From the NCBI RefSeq assembly GCF_019635515.1, contig NZ_JAHBZI010000001.1, forward strand, positions 806,001 through 870,000: a stretch of 64,000 nucleotides of DNA, read 5' to 3'. The notes beneath the pieces are model-generated. The model saw only the letters and a list, made by a program, of their open reading frames with translations. It did not search any database and was not told the origin of the DNA. Below are positions 18,072 to 26,825 of the stretch, piece by piece. The first letter of the stretch is position 1. Every line of letters begins with the position of its first letter. Made by a program: the position numbers and the translations under genes. Source of the stretch: Sphingomonas sp. (lineage in GTDB: Bacteria > Pseudomonadota > Alphaproteobacteria > Sphingomonadales > Sphingomonadaceae).

Positions 18072-19841
18072 TTGACGCTACCCCAGATGCTTTCCGTCGG
18101 CGTGCTGGCCGGCATGATGCTGCTCTTCATCTGGGGGAAGCTCCGCTACGATCTGGTCGCGGTGATCGCCCTGCTGGCGGCGCTGGCGGTGGGCGTGGTC
18201 AAGCCCAAGGAGGCCTTTAGCGGCTTTTCCGACGATATCGTGGTGATCGTCGCCTCGGCGCTGGTGCTGTCGGGCGCGGTCCAGCGATCGGGGGTGATCG
18301 AAAGCGCGATGCTGGTGTTGCAGCGCCGCGTGACGCGGATTCGCTCGCAATTGCTGCTGCTGTGCGCCAGCGTCGGCTTCGCCTCGGCGCTGGTCAAGAA
18401 TATCGGCGCGCTGGCGATGATGATGCCGGTCGCGCTGCAAATGTCGAAGCGATCGAACGCGGCGCCGGCGGTGTTCCTGATGCCGATGGCGTTCGCTTCG
18501 TTGCTTGGCGGGCTGATCACGCTGATCGGTACTTCGCCCAACATCATCGTCAGCCGGGTGCGCGAGGAGATGACCGGCACGCCGTTCGGCATGTTCGATT
18601 ATGCGCCGGTCGGATTGGGGCTGACCCTGATCGGGCTGGTCTTCCTGCGCTTCGGCTATCGGCTGCTGCCGCGCGACCGGCGCGCGGCGCCGACGCTCGG
18701 CGAAGCGCTCGATATCAGCGACTATGTCACCGAGGCGGAGATCCCGGCCGGATCGCCCGCCGTGGGCGAAGCGGTCGCGGCGTTTCTCGAGCGGCATGAC
18801 AACGAAGTGACCGTCACCGCGGTCCTGCGGGAGGGCATTCGCAGCGCGCCGTTTCCCGACACCAAATTTCGCGAAGGCGATCTGCTGATCATGACCGGCG
18901 CGCCGGACAGCCTCGAGCGCGTGATCGCCACCGACGCGCTCGCGCTCGAAGGCCAGAGCCGCAACCGGCCCAAGGAGGGTGGCGACGAGATCGGCGTGAT
19001 CGAGGCGGTGATCGGCACCGGCAGCGTATTGATCGGGCAGACCGCGCTCAGGCTGGGCCTGCACGAACGCTTCGGCGTCAATCTCATCGCGGTTTCGCGT
19101 CAGGGCGAACGGATATCCAAACGCCTCGCCGAAGTGCAGCTGCATGCCGGCGACGTCATCGTGCTGCAGGGGCCGATGGAATTGCTGTTCGAGCGGCTGA
19201 GCGAGCTCGGCTGTCTGCCATTGGCCGAGCGGACGCTGCGATTGGGCAGCGCGCGCAAGGGCCTCATTCCGTTGCTGGCGCTGGGCGTGGCGATGTTCGC
19301 GACAGCGATGGGCTATGTGCCGGTCGCAGTAGCGTTCTTCGCGGCGGCGGGGGCGGTGATCATCACCGGCGCGCTGCCGGTGCGAGAGGCGTACAACTAT
19401 ATCGAATGGCCGATCCTGGTGATGCTCGGCGCGCTGATCCCGGTCAGCGATTCTCTGCGCACCACCGGGACCACGGATCTGATCGGCGAGCGGCTATCGG
19501 CGCTCGCCTCGGTCCTGCCGCCCTGGGGGGCGGTGGCGCTGATCCTGGCGGCGGCGATGGCGGTGACCCCGTTCCTCAACAATGCCGCGACGGTGCTGGT
19601 GATGGCCCCGATCGCGGCGACCTTCGCCAGTGGATTGGGCTACAAGCCCGAGGCGTTCCTGATGGCGACGGCGGTGGGTGCGGGCTGCGATTTCCTCACC
19701 CCGATCGGGCACCAGTGCAACACATTGGTGTTTGGGCCGGGCGGATACCGGTTCGGCGATTATGCGCGGCTGGGGGCGCCTCTGTCCCTGATCGTGCTTG
19801 TCGTGGGGACGCCGCTGATCCTGTGGGTGTGGCCCGTCTAG
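18072..19841 (+). CDS. SLC13/ArsB-type anion permease with TrkA-C domains
   Basis: A 589-aa transporter. A TTG start at 18072 is preceded by GAGG 5 nt away; the first ATG is at 18087. About 10-12 transmembrane helices of the citrate-sodium/SLC13 fold are split by two TrkA-C regulatory domains at residues ~200-375, with typical REGDLLIMTGAPDSLERV and HAGDVIVLQG segments. Family landmarks include LIGTSPNIIVSRVR and a C-terminal FLTPIGHQCNTLVFGPGGY. Members move di- or tricarboxylates or sulfate with sodium in the inner membrane. The substrate is not readable here. Confidence 0.88.
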   Translation: MTLPQMLSVGVLAGMMLLFIWGKLRYDLVAVIALLAALAVGVVKPKEAFSGFSDDIVVIVASALVLSGAVQRSGVIESAMLVLQRRVTRIRSQLLLLCASVGFASALVKNIGALAMMMPVALQMSKRSNAAPAVFLMPMAFASLLGGLITLIGTSPNIIVSRVREEMTGTPFGMFDYAPVGLGLTLIGLVFLRFGYRLLPRDRRAAPTLGEALDISDYVTEAEIPAGSPAVGEAVAAFLERHDNEVTVTAVLREGIRSAPFPDTKFREGDLLIMTGAPDSLERVIATDALALEGQSRNRPKEGGDEIGVIEAVIGTGSVLIGQTALRLGLHERFGVNLIAVSRQGERISKRLAEVQLHAGDVIVLQGPMELLFERLSELGCLPLAERTLRLGSARKGLIPLLALGVAMFATAMGYVPVAVAFFAAAGAVIITGALPVREAYNYIEWPILVMLGALIPVSDSLRTTGTTDLIGERLSALASVLPPWGAVALILAAAMAVTPFLNNAATVLVMAPIAATFASGLGYKPEAFLMATAVGAGCDFLTPIGHQCNTLVFGPGGYRFGDYARLGAPLSLIVLVVGTPLILWVWPV

Positions 19842-20203
19842 CGGCTGGAGAGCACGAAACTGTTGCCATCGGGATCGCGGAACTTGGCGAACGTCCCCCA
19901 GGGCTGCTTTTCGGGCGGACCGTCGAATGCGACGCCGCGCTCGCTGAGCTTGCGGTAGGTGTAGTCGACATCGTCGCAGGCGAACGAGCCGTTGAAGAAG
20001 GTGCCGATACGGTCTTCCTGTCCATCGGGGGTGAACAGGACGATGCCGGTCTCGGCGCCGGGGATACCGAGCTCGATCCAGCGCCTGTCCGGGCCCATCG
20101 GCTGATCGGTGACGATGCGGAAGCCGACCTGCTCGGTCCAGAAGGCCAGGGCGCGATCCTGATCCGAGGTGGGGATGCTGGCGAATTTGAGCTGCCTGAT
20201 CAT
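19838..20203 (-). CDS. VOC (glyoxalase/bleomycin resistance) family protein
   Basis: A 121-aa single VOC-domain protein starting MIRQLKFASIPTSDQDRALAF. It shows two beta-alpha-beta-beta-beta halves with the C-terminal FAKFRDPDGNSFVLSS, whose Glu/His metal positions are only partly conserved. VOC proteins bind a metal and act on small electrophiles or as binding proteins. It converges on the permease gene with a 4-nt overlap. Function is not resolvable further. Confidence 0.85.
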   Translation of the reverse strand: MIRQLKFASIPTSDQDRALAFWTEQVGFRIVTDQPMGPDRRWIELGIPGAETGIVLFTPDGQEDRIGTFFNGSFACDDVDYTYRKLSERGVAFDGPPEKQPWGTFAKFRDPDGNSFVLSSR

Positions 20204-20240
20204 GGCCCCACGCTAGCGCGCGCTATTGTCCGGCGGGAGC

Positions 20241-20552
20241 ATGGTAGCTATTGCTATAGCAATGACTGCGCCGCTGACCCTCGAACGCTATGTCGTCGAC
20301 GTGCTGATGCCCGATCTGGTCGGGCACGATCGCATGCCATCGGCGTTCTTCGTCTATCTGCTGGTCGAAGCGGCGGATGCGGGCGAGCCGCTCGGCTATT
20401 CGGCGATCGCCGAGCGCACCGGCCTGTGCCGGCGGACTTGCCAGGACGCGGTCGCGCATCTCGAACGGCGTGGGCTGATCGCGGTCGAGCGGCGCGCGGA
20501 GAATGAGGCGGCGCGGTTCCGGCCGCTTCGCCCGTGGATACGGAGGCATTGA
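20241..20552 (+). CDS. Winged-helix DNA-binding protein
   Basis: About 103 aa. The start is uncertain: ATG at 20241 has GGGAG very close, and ATG at 20262 has no clear RBS. The C-terminal ~70 residues form a winged helix: LGYSAIAERTGLCRRTCQDAV as HTH, then HLERRGLIAVERRA as wing. The stop overlaps the start of the quinone oxidoreductase gene (TGATG), so the two are translated together and the regulator may control that enzyme. It belongs to no subfamily I can name with confidence. Confidence 0.7.
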   Translation: MVAIAIAMTAPLTLERYVVDVLMPDLVGHDRMPSAFFVYLLVEAADAGEPLGYSAIAERTGLCRRTCQDAVAHLERRGLIAVERRAENEAARFRPLRPWIRRH

Positions 20553-21523
20553 TGGCACGCGCGGCACGGATCGAGCGGACGGGCGGCCCGGAGGTGATCG
20601 GCTGGGTCGATATGGACCTGCCCGCGCCGGGGCCGGGCCAGGTGCGGATGCGCAACACCGCGGTCGGGCTCAACTTCATCGACACCTATCATCGCTCGGG
20701 CCTGTATCCGGTGCCACTGCCGAGCGGGCTGGGCGGCGAGGCAGCGGGCGTGGTCGAGGCGGTGGGCGAGGGTGTGGGCTTCGCGGTGGGCGATCGGGTC
20801 GCAACCTTCGGCCCCGCGCTGGGCGCCTATGCCACCGAGCGGAATGTCCAGGCGGAGAGCCTGTTCAAGCTGCCTGACGATATCTCCGACGAGACCGCGG
20901 CGGCGGCGCTGCTCAAGGGCGGGACGGTCGAGTTCCTCGTCGAGCGCTGCGCGCGGGTGCGGCCGGGGATGACCGTGCTGGTCCATGCCGCGGCGGGCGG
21001 CGTCGGCCAGATCGCGGTGCGCTGGCTCAAGGCGATCGGCGCGCAGGTGATCGCGACGGTCGGCACCGAAGCCAAGGTCGCGCTGGCGCGCGAGGCGGGC
21101 GCGGGCCATGTGCTGCTCTCGCGCACCGATGACGTGGCGGCGCGGGTGCGCGAGATCACCGGCGGCATGGGCGTGGATGTGGTGCTCGACGGGGTCGGCA
21201 AGGCGACATGGCGGGCATCGCTCGCCTCGGCGAAGCGGCGCGGGCTTATCGTCAGCTTCGGCAATGCCAGCGGGCCGGTCGAGGGCGTCAACCTCGGCGA
21301 ACTGGCGCGGGCGGGATCGCTGTTCGTCACGCGGCCGACGATGTTCGATTATTACGTCACGCCCGAGGAACGCGCGGCGGGCAGTGGCCGGCTGTTCGAG
21401 ATGCTACGCAGCGGCGCGGTGCGCGCCGATATCAATCAGCGCTTCGCGCTGGAGGATGCAGCCGAAGCGCACCGCGCGCTGGAGGCGGGCGAGACGACCG
21501 GATCGACGATCCTGGTGCCCTGA
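20552..21523 (+). CDS. qor: Quinone oxidoreductase (NADPH, zinc-independent MDR family)
   Basis: A 323-aa medium-chain dehydrogenase/reductase from the ATG at 20552, with GGAGG at 20542-20546. It lacks the zinc ligands of alcohol dehydrogenases. The QOR signature NFIDTYHRSGLYPV and the Rossmann motif VHAAAGGVGQIAVRW are intact, and the C-terminus ends GSTILVP. These enzymes reduce quinones with one-electron or hydride transfer from NADPH in the cytoplasm. It is coupled to the winged-helix gene upstream. Confidence 0.9.
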   Translation: MARAARIERTGGPEVIGWVDMDLPAPGPGQVRMRNTAVGLNFIDTYHRSGLYPVPLPSGLGGEAAGVVEAVGEGVGFAVGDRVATFGPALGAYATERNVQAESLFKLPDDISDETAAAALLKGGTVEFLVERCARVRPGMTVLVHAAAGGVGQIAVRWLKAIGAQVIATVGTEAKVALAREAGAGHVLLSRTDDVAARVREITGGMGVDVVLDGVGKATWRASLASAKRRGLIVSFGNASGPVEGVNLGELARAGSLFVTRPTMFDYYVTPEERAAGSGRLFEMLRSGAVRADINQRFALEDAAEAHRALEAGETTGSTILVP

Positions 21524-21630
21524 GCCACGGTCGGCCATCCGACCGTCTTGCCGGGACGTTTGTGACAATGTGCTCGGATCGTTTACGGATGTAGTCAATA
21601 TGCCGGCAATGGCCCCGGCGGAGTGACACG

Positions 21631-22776
21631 ATGAGAGTGCTGAAGACCACCATCTTGTTGGCGATGCTGGCCGCCGCGCCTGCGCATGCGCAAGGCAGCC
21701 GCGCGGATGCGGTGATCGGCAAGGCGATCGCTGCGATGGGCGGGATCGAGAAGATTCGTGCTCGCACCTCGCTGGTGCTGCGCGGCATGCATTATGAAGG
21801 CGCCTATCATCAGGAATTCGCCACTGGCGGTTCCGGCAACGCGCTGATGACGCGGATGCGGCCCAATCTGCGCGTGGTGGGCTGCGTGCCCGCCTTGCCG
21901 GGCTGCGACGGCAAATTCGGACGCATCGTCGAAGGCTATGACGGCAGTGACGGCTGGGAGCTCAACGGGCCGAGGCAGCGGCTGGTGCATGCGGTCAACA
22001 AGGCGAGAAGCGCATTGATCTGCGGCGCGCAATTCGATCCGTTGTTCGTCGATTACCGGAAGCGCGGCTTTTCGGCGGCTTATCTGGGGCGGCAGACCCT
22101 GCTCGGCATCAAGACCGAAGCGGTGCGGATCGATCATCCGGGCTGCCCGTCCGAAACCTTTTATTTCGACGCCCGGACCTATCGCCTGCGCATGCAGCGC
22201 GTGAGCCTGCCGGTGCACGCGCGCGGCGATGCCGTCGATACCGTGCGCGTGCTGAGCGATCTGCGGCCCGTCGCCGGGGTGCTGATGCCGTTCCGTTCGG
22301 AGGAGATCGCGATCGCCGACGGGCATGTGCTGTTCGGTGAGATCTGGGCCTCGATCGAAGCCAATACGATTGCCGATCCCGCCATCTTCACGGCGCCGGA
22401 GGTGCATCCGTCCGGATCGACGGCATTGGCGCTGGCAATGCTCGCCGCTGCGCCGGGCAAGTCTTCCGCGGAATTGCTGGCGATGTACGATGCGTTCCGG
22501 GCGACGGCGGAGGGAGCCGCCGCCGATACCGCGTACGACATGAACTGGCTGGGCTATGAGCTGCTCAAGGTCGATAATTATCCGGCCGCGCTGGCGATAT
22601 TCACGCGCGTGATCGCCGAGCATCCGGACTCCGCCAACGCCTATGACAGCCTCGGCGATGCGTATCTGCAGCAAGGCGACATCGCCGCCGCGCTGGCGGC
22701 GTTCGACAAGGCGATATCGCTCGATCCGACATTGCGCGAAACGGTGCGCAAACGCGATGCGCTCAAGCGCTCCTAA
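21631..22776 (+). CDS. Exported protein with LolA-like domain and C-terminal TPRs
   Basis: A 381-aa protein with a signal peptide (cleavage near APAHAQ, residue 21). Residues ~25-240 form a beta-rich domain like the outer-membrane lipoprotein-sorting fold (GGIEKIRARTSLVLRGMHYE, and LRMQRVSLPV). Residues ~270-380 hold tetratricopeptide-type helices (ALAIFTRVIAEHPDSANAYD, then AALAAFDKAISLDPTLR). Periplasmic localisation is likely. The combination of a sorting-like domain with TPRs suggests a binding or assembly role, without a known substrate. It converges on the aldehyde dehydrogenase gene with a 4-nt overlap. Confidence 0.75.
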   Translation: MRVLKTTILLAMLAAAPAHAQGSRADAVIGKAIAAMGGIEKIRARTSLVLRGMHYEGAYHQEFATGGSGNALMTRMRPNLRVVGCVPALPGCDGKFGRIVEGYDGSDGWELNGPRQRLVHAVNKARSALICGAQFDPLFVDYRKRGFSAAYLGRQTLLGIKTEAVRIDHPGCPSETFYFDARTYRLRMQRVSLPVHARGDAVDTVRVLSDLRPVAGVLMPFRSEEIAIADGHVLFGEIWASIEANTIADPAIFTAPEVHPSGSTALALAMLAAAPGKSSAELLAMYDAFRATAEGAAADTAYDMNWLGYELLKVDNYPAALAIFTRVIAEHPDSANAYDSLGDAYLQQGDIAAALAAFDKAISLDPTLRETVRKRDALKRS

Positions 22777-24197
22777 GCCAGCGCCCCCACCAGCGACTTC
22801 ACTTCCATGAATTCGGCGAGCCCGAACTTGCCATGTTCGCGGCCATTGCCCGATTGCTTGTAGCCGCCGAACGGCAGATCGGGGCTGGGCTGGCCGCCAT
22901 TCACATAGACCATGCCGGCACGCAGGCGCGGCGCGACTCGGCGGACGCCATCGGCATCGCCGAACAGCACCGCCGACAGCCCATAATCGGTATCGTTGGC
23001 GATGCGGATCGCGTCTTCCTCGTCCTTGTACGGGATGATCGTGACGACCGGCCCGAAGATCTCCTCGCGGGCGATGGTCATGTCGTTGGTCACGCCCGAG
23101 AAGAGCGTCGGCTTGACGAAATAGCCGGTCTCGATGCCGTCGGGGCGGCCGGGGCCGCCGGTTTCCAGCGTGGCGCCTTCCTCCATACCCTTGGCGATCA
23201 GCCCCTGGATCTTGTCCCACTGCGCCTTGTTGACGACCGGGCCGATATGGCGGCCTTCCTCGGCGGGATCGCCGGCCTGGGTCGCCCTCATGACCTCGGC
23301 GGCGATGGCGGTGACTTCAGCGGCCCTGCTCTCGGGCACGAGCAGGCGCGCGGGGGCGATGCAACTCTGCCCCGAATTCATCAGCACCGAGAACAGCGTG
23401 CCCTTGACCGCGGCGGCGGGATCGGCGCTGTCGAGCATCACCGAGGGCGATTTGCCGCCCAGTTCCTGATGGACGCGCTTGACGGTATCGGCGGCGTTCT
23501 TGGCGACGAGCACGCCGGCGCGGGTCGAGCCGGTGAAACTGACCATATCGACGAGTTTGTGGGTGCTGAGCGCGGTGCCGACGCCCGGTCCGTCGCCATT
23601 GACGAGGTTGAACACGCCCGCCGGAACGCCCGCCGCGTCCATCACCTCGGCGAAGATCACGGCGCAGCCCGGCGCTTCCTCGCTGGGCTTGAGGATCATC
23701 GTGCAGCCGGCGGCGAGCGCGGGCGCGACCTTCGAGACGATCTGGTTGAGCGGCCAGTTCCACGGGGTGATCATCGCGACCACGCCGATCGGCTCATGGA
23801 CGACGAGGCTGTTGCCGATCGTCTCTTCGAAGCTGAATTCCCTGAGCGCGCGGATCGCCGACATCAGATGGCCGATGCCCGAGCCGACCTGCGCGGTGCG
23901 GGCGAGGCTGACGGGGGCGCCCATCTCGAGGCTGATCGCCTCGGCCATGTCGCCGGCGCGGGCCTTGTACGCCTCCAGCACGCGTTCGAGCAACGCGATG
24001 CGTTCATCGACCGAGGTGCGCGAGAAGGTCTCGAAAGCGCGGGCGGCGGCCTTGGCGGCCTTGTCGACATCGGCGGCGGTGCCGAGGGTGATCTCGGCGG
24101 TCGGCTCTTCGGTCGCCGGGTTGATCACGTCGTGGCGGGTGCCGCCTTCGCTCTCCACCCATGCGCCGTCGATATAGTGCTTGAGATAGCTGCGCAT
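22773..24197 (-). CDS. Aldehyde dehydrogenase family protein
   Basis: A 474-aa NAD(P)-dependent aldehyde dehydrogenase. The catalytic Cys lies in NSGQSCIAPAR near residue 283 and the general-base Glu in HQELGGKSPS near residue 250. The Asn of the oxyanion hole is in MITPWNWPLNQ. The full length and all motifs are present. It oxidises an aldehyde to an acid in the cytoplasm; the substrate is unspecified. A perfect inverted repeat GGTTGCA-AGA-TGCAACC is at 24252-24268, about 55-70 nt upstream of the start, and could be an operator. Confidence 0.92.
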   Translation of the reverse strand: MRSYLKHYIDGAWVESEGGTRHDVINPATEEPTAEITLGTAADVDKAAKAAARAFETFSRTSVDERIALLERVLEAYKARAGDMAEAISLEMGAPVSLARTAQVGSGIGHLMSAIRALREFSFEETIGNSLVVHEPIGVVAMITPWNWPLNQIVSKVAPALAAGCTMILKPSEEAPGCAVIFAEVMDAAGVPAGVFNLVNGDGPGVGTALSTHKLVDMVSFTGSTRAGVLVAKNAADTVKRVHQELGGKSPSVMLDSADPAAAVKGTLFSVLMNSGQSCIAPARLLVPESRAAEVTAIAAEVMRATQAGDPAEEGRHIGPVVNKAQWDKIQGLIAKGMEEGATLETGGPGRPDGIETGYFVKPTLFSGVTNDMTIAREEIFGPVVTIIPYKDEEDAIRIANDTDYGLSAVLFGDADGVRRVAPRLRAGMVYVNGGQPSPDLPFGGYKQSGNGREHGKFGLAEFMEVKSLVGALA

Positions 24198-24251
24198 GGT
24201 CCCGCTCCGATTTTAGAAGTTTCGGTATGCGAGATGGCGCGGCGCGGCGCG

Positions 24252-24268
24252 GGTTGCAAGATGCAACC
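24252..24268. promoter_or_regulatory. Candidate operator upstream of the aldehyde dehydrogenase
   Basis: A perfect 7-bp inverted repeat GGTTGCA with a 3-nt centre. It lies in the 151-bp gap between the aldehyde dehydrogenase start and the M20 peptidase stop. No regulator is identified. Confidence 0.35.
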
Positions 24269-24348
24269 TTGCCGGACCGGGCAGGCGCACCCTTTCCGGC
24301 CTTCCGCGCCCGGTTATCCGGGCGTTCACCCGGACGGCGGCGTATCGC

Positions 24349-25647
24349 TCAGCGCTTCTCCCGCGCCAGCCGGCTCATCAGGATCGCGCTGCGCTTCGCC
24401 TGGGTCGAAATGCTCGGCAGATCGAGCCATTCGCCCTCGGCGTGGAGCGTGCCGCCGATCGGGCCCATGCCGGCCAGCGTATCGGCCCAGGCGGCGACGA
24501 AGCTCGAATCGGCGGCGCCGCGCTTGGCGGGCGGGAACTCGGCCATCTCGGGCAGGCCCATGTCGCGGTTGATCGCGTTGACGCGCGCGAGCAAGGCGCG
24601 GTTGCCTTCGGTCGGCGCCATCGGCGGGGTGTTGTCCTGAAAGGTCAGCGTCGCGCTGGTACCTGGCAGATGCTGGGCGACGATCGCCTGCATCTTCTCG
24701 CGCGCCCTCGCATCCTGTTCGGGGCTGAGGCTGCGCAGATCGCCGCGGGCGATCGCCTGGGCGGGGATGACGTTGGTCTTGCCCGATGCCTGGACCTTGA
24801 CGCCATCGGCATCGATGCTCGCCGGAGTGCCGCCGGCTATGACGCCGACGTTGAAGGTCAAATTCTCCTCGCGCAGCTCGCTTTGCCAGTGGTCGAGGAT
24901 GCGGCTGATCTCGTAGATCGCGCCATAGCCGAGATCGGGGCCGAACACGCTGCCGCCATGCCCGGTCTTGCCGGTGGCGGTGAGCGTCCAGTTATTGGCG
25001 CTGCGCCGCGCGACTGTGCCCCATTCCCTGCCGTCCTCCTGCGCGAGATTTTCATATTCGAGCGCGACATCGGCCCATTTGCCGGCCTCGACCAGATCGC
25101 GGCGCGCGAGCGGGATCGGATCGCCGGTCTTCTCCTCGTCGCCGGTCAGCATCACCATGATGTCTGCGCCCTTTAGCGTGCCGGCCTGCTGCATCGCCCG
25201 GAGCGCCGCGACGATCACCGCGATGCCGCCCTTGTCGTCGACCACGCCGGGGCCGACCGCCTTGTCGCCGTCGCGCACGAACTTCTGGAAGGGCGAGCCG
25301 GCTTCGAACACGGTATCGATATGGGCGATGAGCAGCATCCGCTTGCCCTTGCCACTGCCCTTGTGGGTGGCGACGAAATGGCCGGCGCGTTTGGTCTCGG
25401 GCACGTCGATCCACGCGACCTTGAAGCCCAGCGCCTCGAACTCGGGCTGGAGCATCGCGCCCATCGCCCGCACGCCCTCCAGGTTCAGCGTGCCGCTATT
25501 CTGGTTCACCATCCGTTCGAGCAAGGCGATCGTGCGGTCGCTCTCCTTGTCGACCGTGGCGACCATCGCGGTCTCGGCCTTCGACAATTGGGCATGGGCG
25601 GGAAGGGCGGCGGCAAGCGCGGCGGCGGTGAGGAGGATGCGGAACAT
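24349..25647 (-). CDS. Exported M20 family metallopeptidase (glutamate carboxypeptidase type)
   Basis: A 432-aa protein with an N-terminal signal peptide (FRILLTAAALAAALPAHAQ). M20 metal-binding motifs are present: LIAHIDTVFE (first His/Asp), GPGVVDDKGGI (bridging Asp) and LTGDEEKTGDP (catalytic Glu pair), with a dimerisation lid domain around GHGGSVFGPD. Such enzymes hydrolyse peptides or N-acylated amino acids, here in the periplasm. A second M20 gene lies beyond the genomic island at 34.9 kb, so the tRNA-Gly insertion site once lay between two M20 genes. Confidence 0.9.
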   Translation of the reverse strand: MFRILLTAAALAAALPAHAQLSKAETAMVATVDKESDRTIALLERMVNQNSGTLNLEGVRAMGAMLQPEFEALGFKVAWIDVPETKRAGHFVATHKGSGKGKRMLLIAHIDTVFEAGSPFQKFVRDGDKAVGPGVVDDKGGIAVIVAALRAMQQAGTLKGADIMVMLTGDEEKTGDPIPLARRDLVEAGKWADVALEYENLAQEDGREWGTVARRSANNWTLTATGKTGHGGSVFGPDLGYGAIYEISRILDHWQSELREENLTFNVGVIAGGTPASIDADGVKVQASGKTNVIPAQAIARGDLRSLSPEQDARAREKMQAIVAQHLPGTSATLTFQDNTPPMAPTEGNRALLARVNAINRDMGLPEMAEFPPAKRGAADSSFVAAWADTLAGMGPIGGTLHAEGEWLDLPSISTQAKRSAILMSRLAREKR

Positions 25648-25763
25648 GGCCGCGAGGTTAGTGCGCGGATCGCGGCAACGCTACCCATTGACGCGCCTGC
25701 GGGCAGCGTGTCACAGGCGCGTTCTCAAGCGCGGCTTCGGGCGACCGGCCAAAGCCTTGAAAT

Positions 25764-25834
25764 GCGGGTGTAGCTCAATGGTAGAGCAGAAGCTTCCCAA
25801 GCTTACGACGAGGGTTCGATTCCCTTCACCCGCT
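25764..25834 (+). tRNA. tRNA-Gly (CCC anticodon)
   Basis: The cloverleaf is clear. The acceptor GCGGGTG (25764) pairs with CACCCGC (25827-25833). The D arm is GCTC/GAGC, the anticodon loop TTCCCAA has CCC at 25796-25798, and the T arm is GAGGG-TTCGATT-CCCTT. One mismatch sits at the outer anticodon-stem pair. The 3' end reads T then CGC rather than CCA, so the CCA must be added after transcription. The missing CCA is explained by island insertion at this point: the original 3' end with CCA reappears at 34888-34908. Confidence 0.93.
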
Positions 25835-25835
25835 C
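25817..25835 (+). repeat. attL-like direct repeat (tRNA-Gly 3' end)
   Basis: The 19-bp segment CGATTCCCTTCACCCGCTC is identical to 34888-34906. Here it is the T-arm-to-acceptor end of tRNA-Gly. The two copies flank the accessory genes and match the usual attachment-core pattern of tRNA-targeting integrases. Confidence 0.88.
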
Positions 25836-26030
25836 GCCTGGCACTGGCCGCTCAAATCATCATGATATTCTAGTGCGTTAAATATAAGTCCATCGGCACT
25901 GGAAGATGCGTGCCTGCACAAATGGAAGCAAACTTCCTTCAGAATCACTGACAAGGCAGTCACTGGCTTCCGCGAGACTGGCCGCCGACGCCTGAAGCCG
26001 CGATGACGAAGTCGTGCCGAGCCTCCATGG

Positions 26031-26804
26031 TCAGATGCGGATCGTCCATGCGTCCTCCTGCTCCTTTCGCACCATCGCCTCGGCGCTCGCCGGGCGCACG
26101 GTTCGATAGGGTGGGTGTTCGGCCTCGATCACGTCGATGATCGCTTCGATCATTTCCGCCGGATCGTGCTGGTGATCGAGCGCGCGAACCGGCCAGTGGG
26201 CGACCACGCGTTCGCCCTGGTCCCACCACTGATCCATGCTTTCCATGCCGGTGTCGTTGAAGCCGGTCCGGTAGGCGCCGGGATTCACCGTCACCACCTC
26301 GACGCCATAGGGTTTCAGTTCCTCGCGCATCGCAGAGCAGATCCCTTCGACGGCGTGTTTCGATGCCGCGTAGGCGCCGTCGAACGGCACCTTGACCAGC
26401 CCGGCGACCGAGGAGGTCCAGACGATCCGGCCGGCGCCGCGCCTGACCATGGCGCGCGCGAATCCCTGAGCCAGTTCCAGCGCGGCGAAGACGTTCGTCT
26501 CGAAGACCGACCGGAACACCGCCATCGGAATCTCGGCCATCGGCCCCGATTCCATGATCCCGGCATTGTTGAACAGCACGTCGATTTCGATACCGAGCGC
26601 CTTGGTCCGGTCGATCTCGTTCAGGACATCGAGCTTGATGACCTGCATATCGGCGCCATCCGCCTTTGCCGCGTTCCGCAATTCCCAGACCTGCGGCCAT
26701 ATCTGGCACCCCGCGATCACCCGATGCCCCCGTTTCGCGAGGCCGAACGCGACACCGCGGCCAAAGCCGGACGCGGCGCCGGTTATGAGGACGGTCTTGC
26801 TCAT
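26031..26804 (-). CDS. Short-chain dehydrogenase/reductase (SDR)
   Basis: A 257-aa classical SDR. The cofactor motif is TGAASGFGRG, the NNAG motif is LFNNAGI, and the catalytic triad is Ser in WTSSVAG with Tyr/Lys in YAASKHAVEG. The substrate-binding C-terminus is variable, with unusual HQHDPAEMIEAI and EHPPYRTVRP segments. It is an NAD(P)-dependent oxidoreductase of a hydroxyl/carbonyl compound in the cytoplasm. It is the last gene of the island run and follows the LuxR gene by 21 nt, so they are probably co-transcribed. Confidence 0.9.
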   Translation of the reverse strand: MSKTVLITGAASGFGRGVAFGLAKRGHRVIAGCQIWPQVWELRNAAKADGADMQVIKLDVLNEIDRTKALGIEIDVLFNNAGIMESGPMAEIPMAVFRSVFETNVFAALELAQGFARAMVRRGAGRIVWTSSVAGLVKVPFDGAYAASKHAVEGICSAMREELKPYGVEVVTVNPGAYRTGFNDTGMESMDQWWDQGERVVAHWPVRALDHQHDPAEMIEAIIDVIEAEHPPYRTVRPASAEAMVRKEQEDAWTIRI

Positions 26805-26825
26805 CTTGTTTCTCCCGAACCGATG

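Noticed and set aside
22833-24572. Long + strand frame opposite the aldehyde dehydrogenase
   Set aside because: Antisense shadow; the aldehyde dehydrogenase has all catalytic motifs.
25836-26030. Search for an integrase next to the tRNA
   Set aside because: This stretch has only short hairpins and no ORF; no integrase motif is present.
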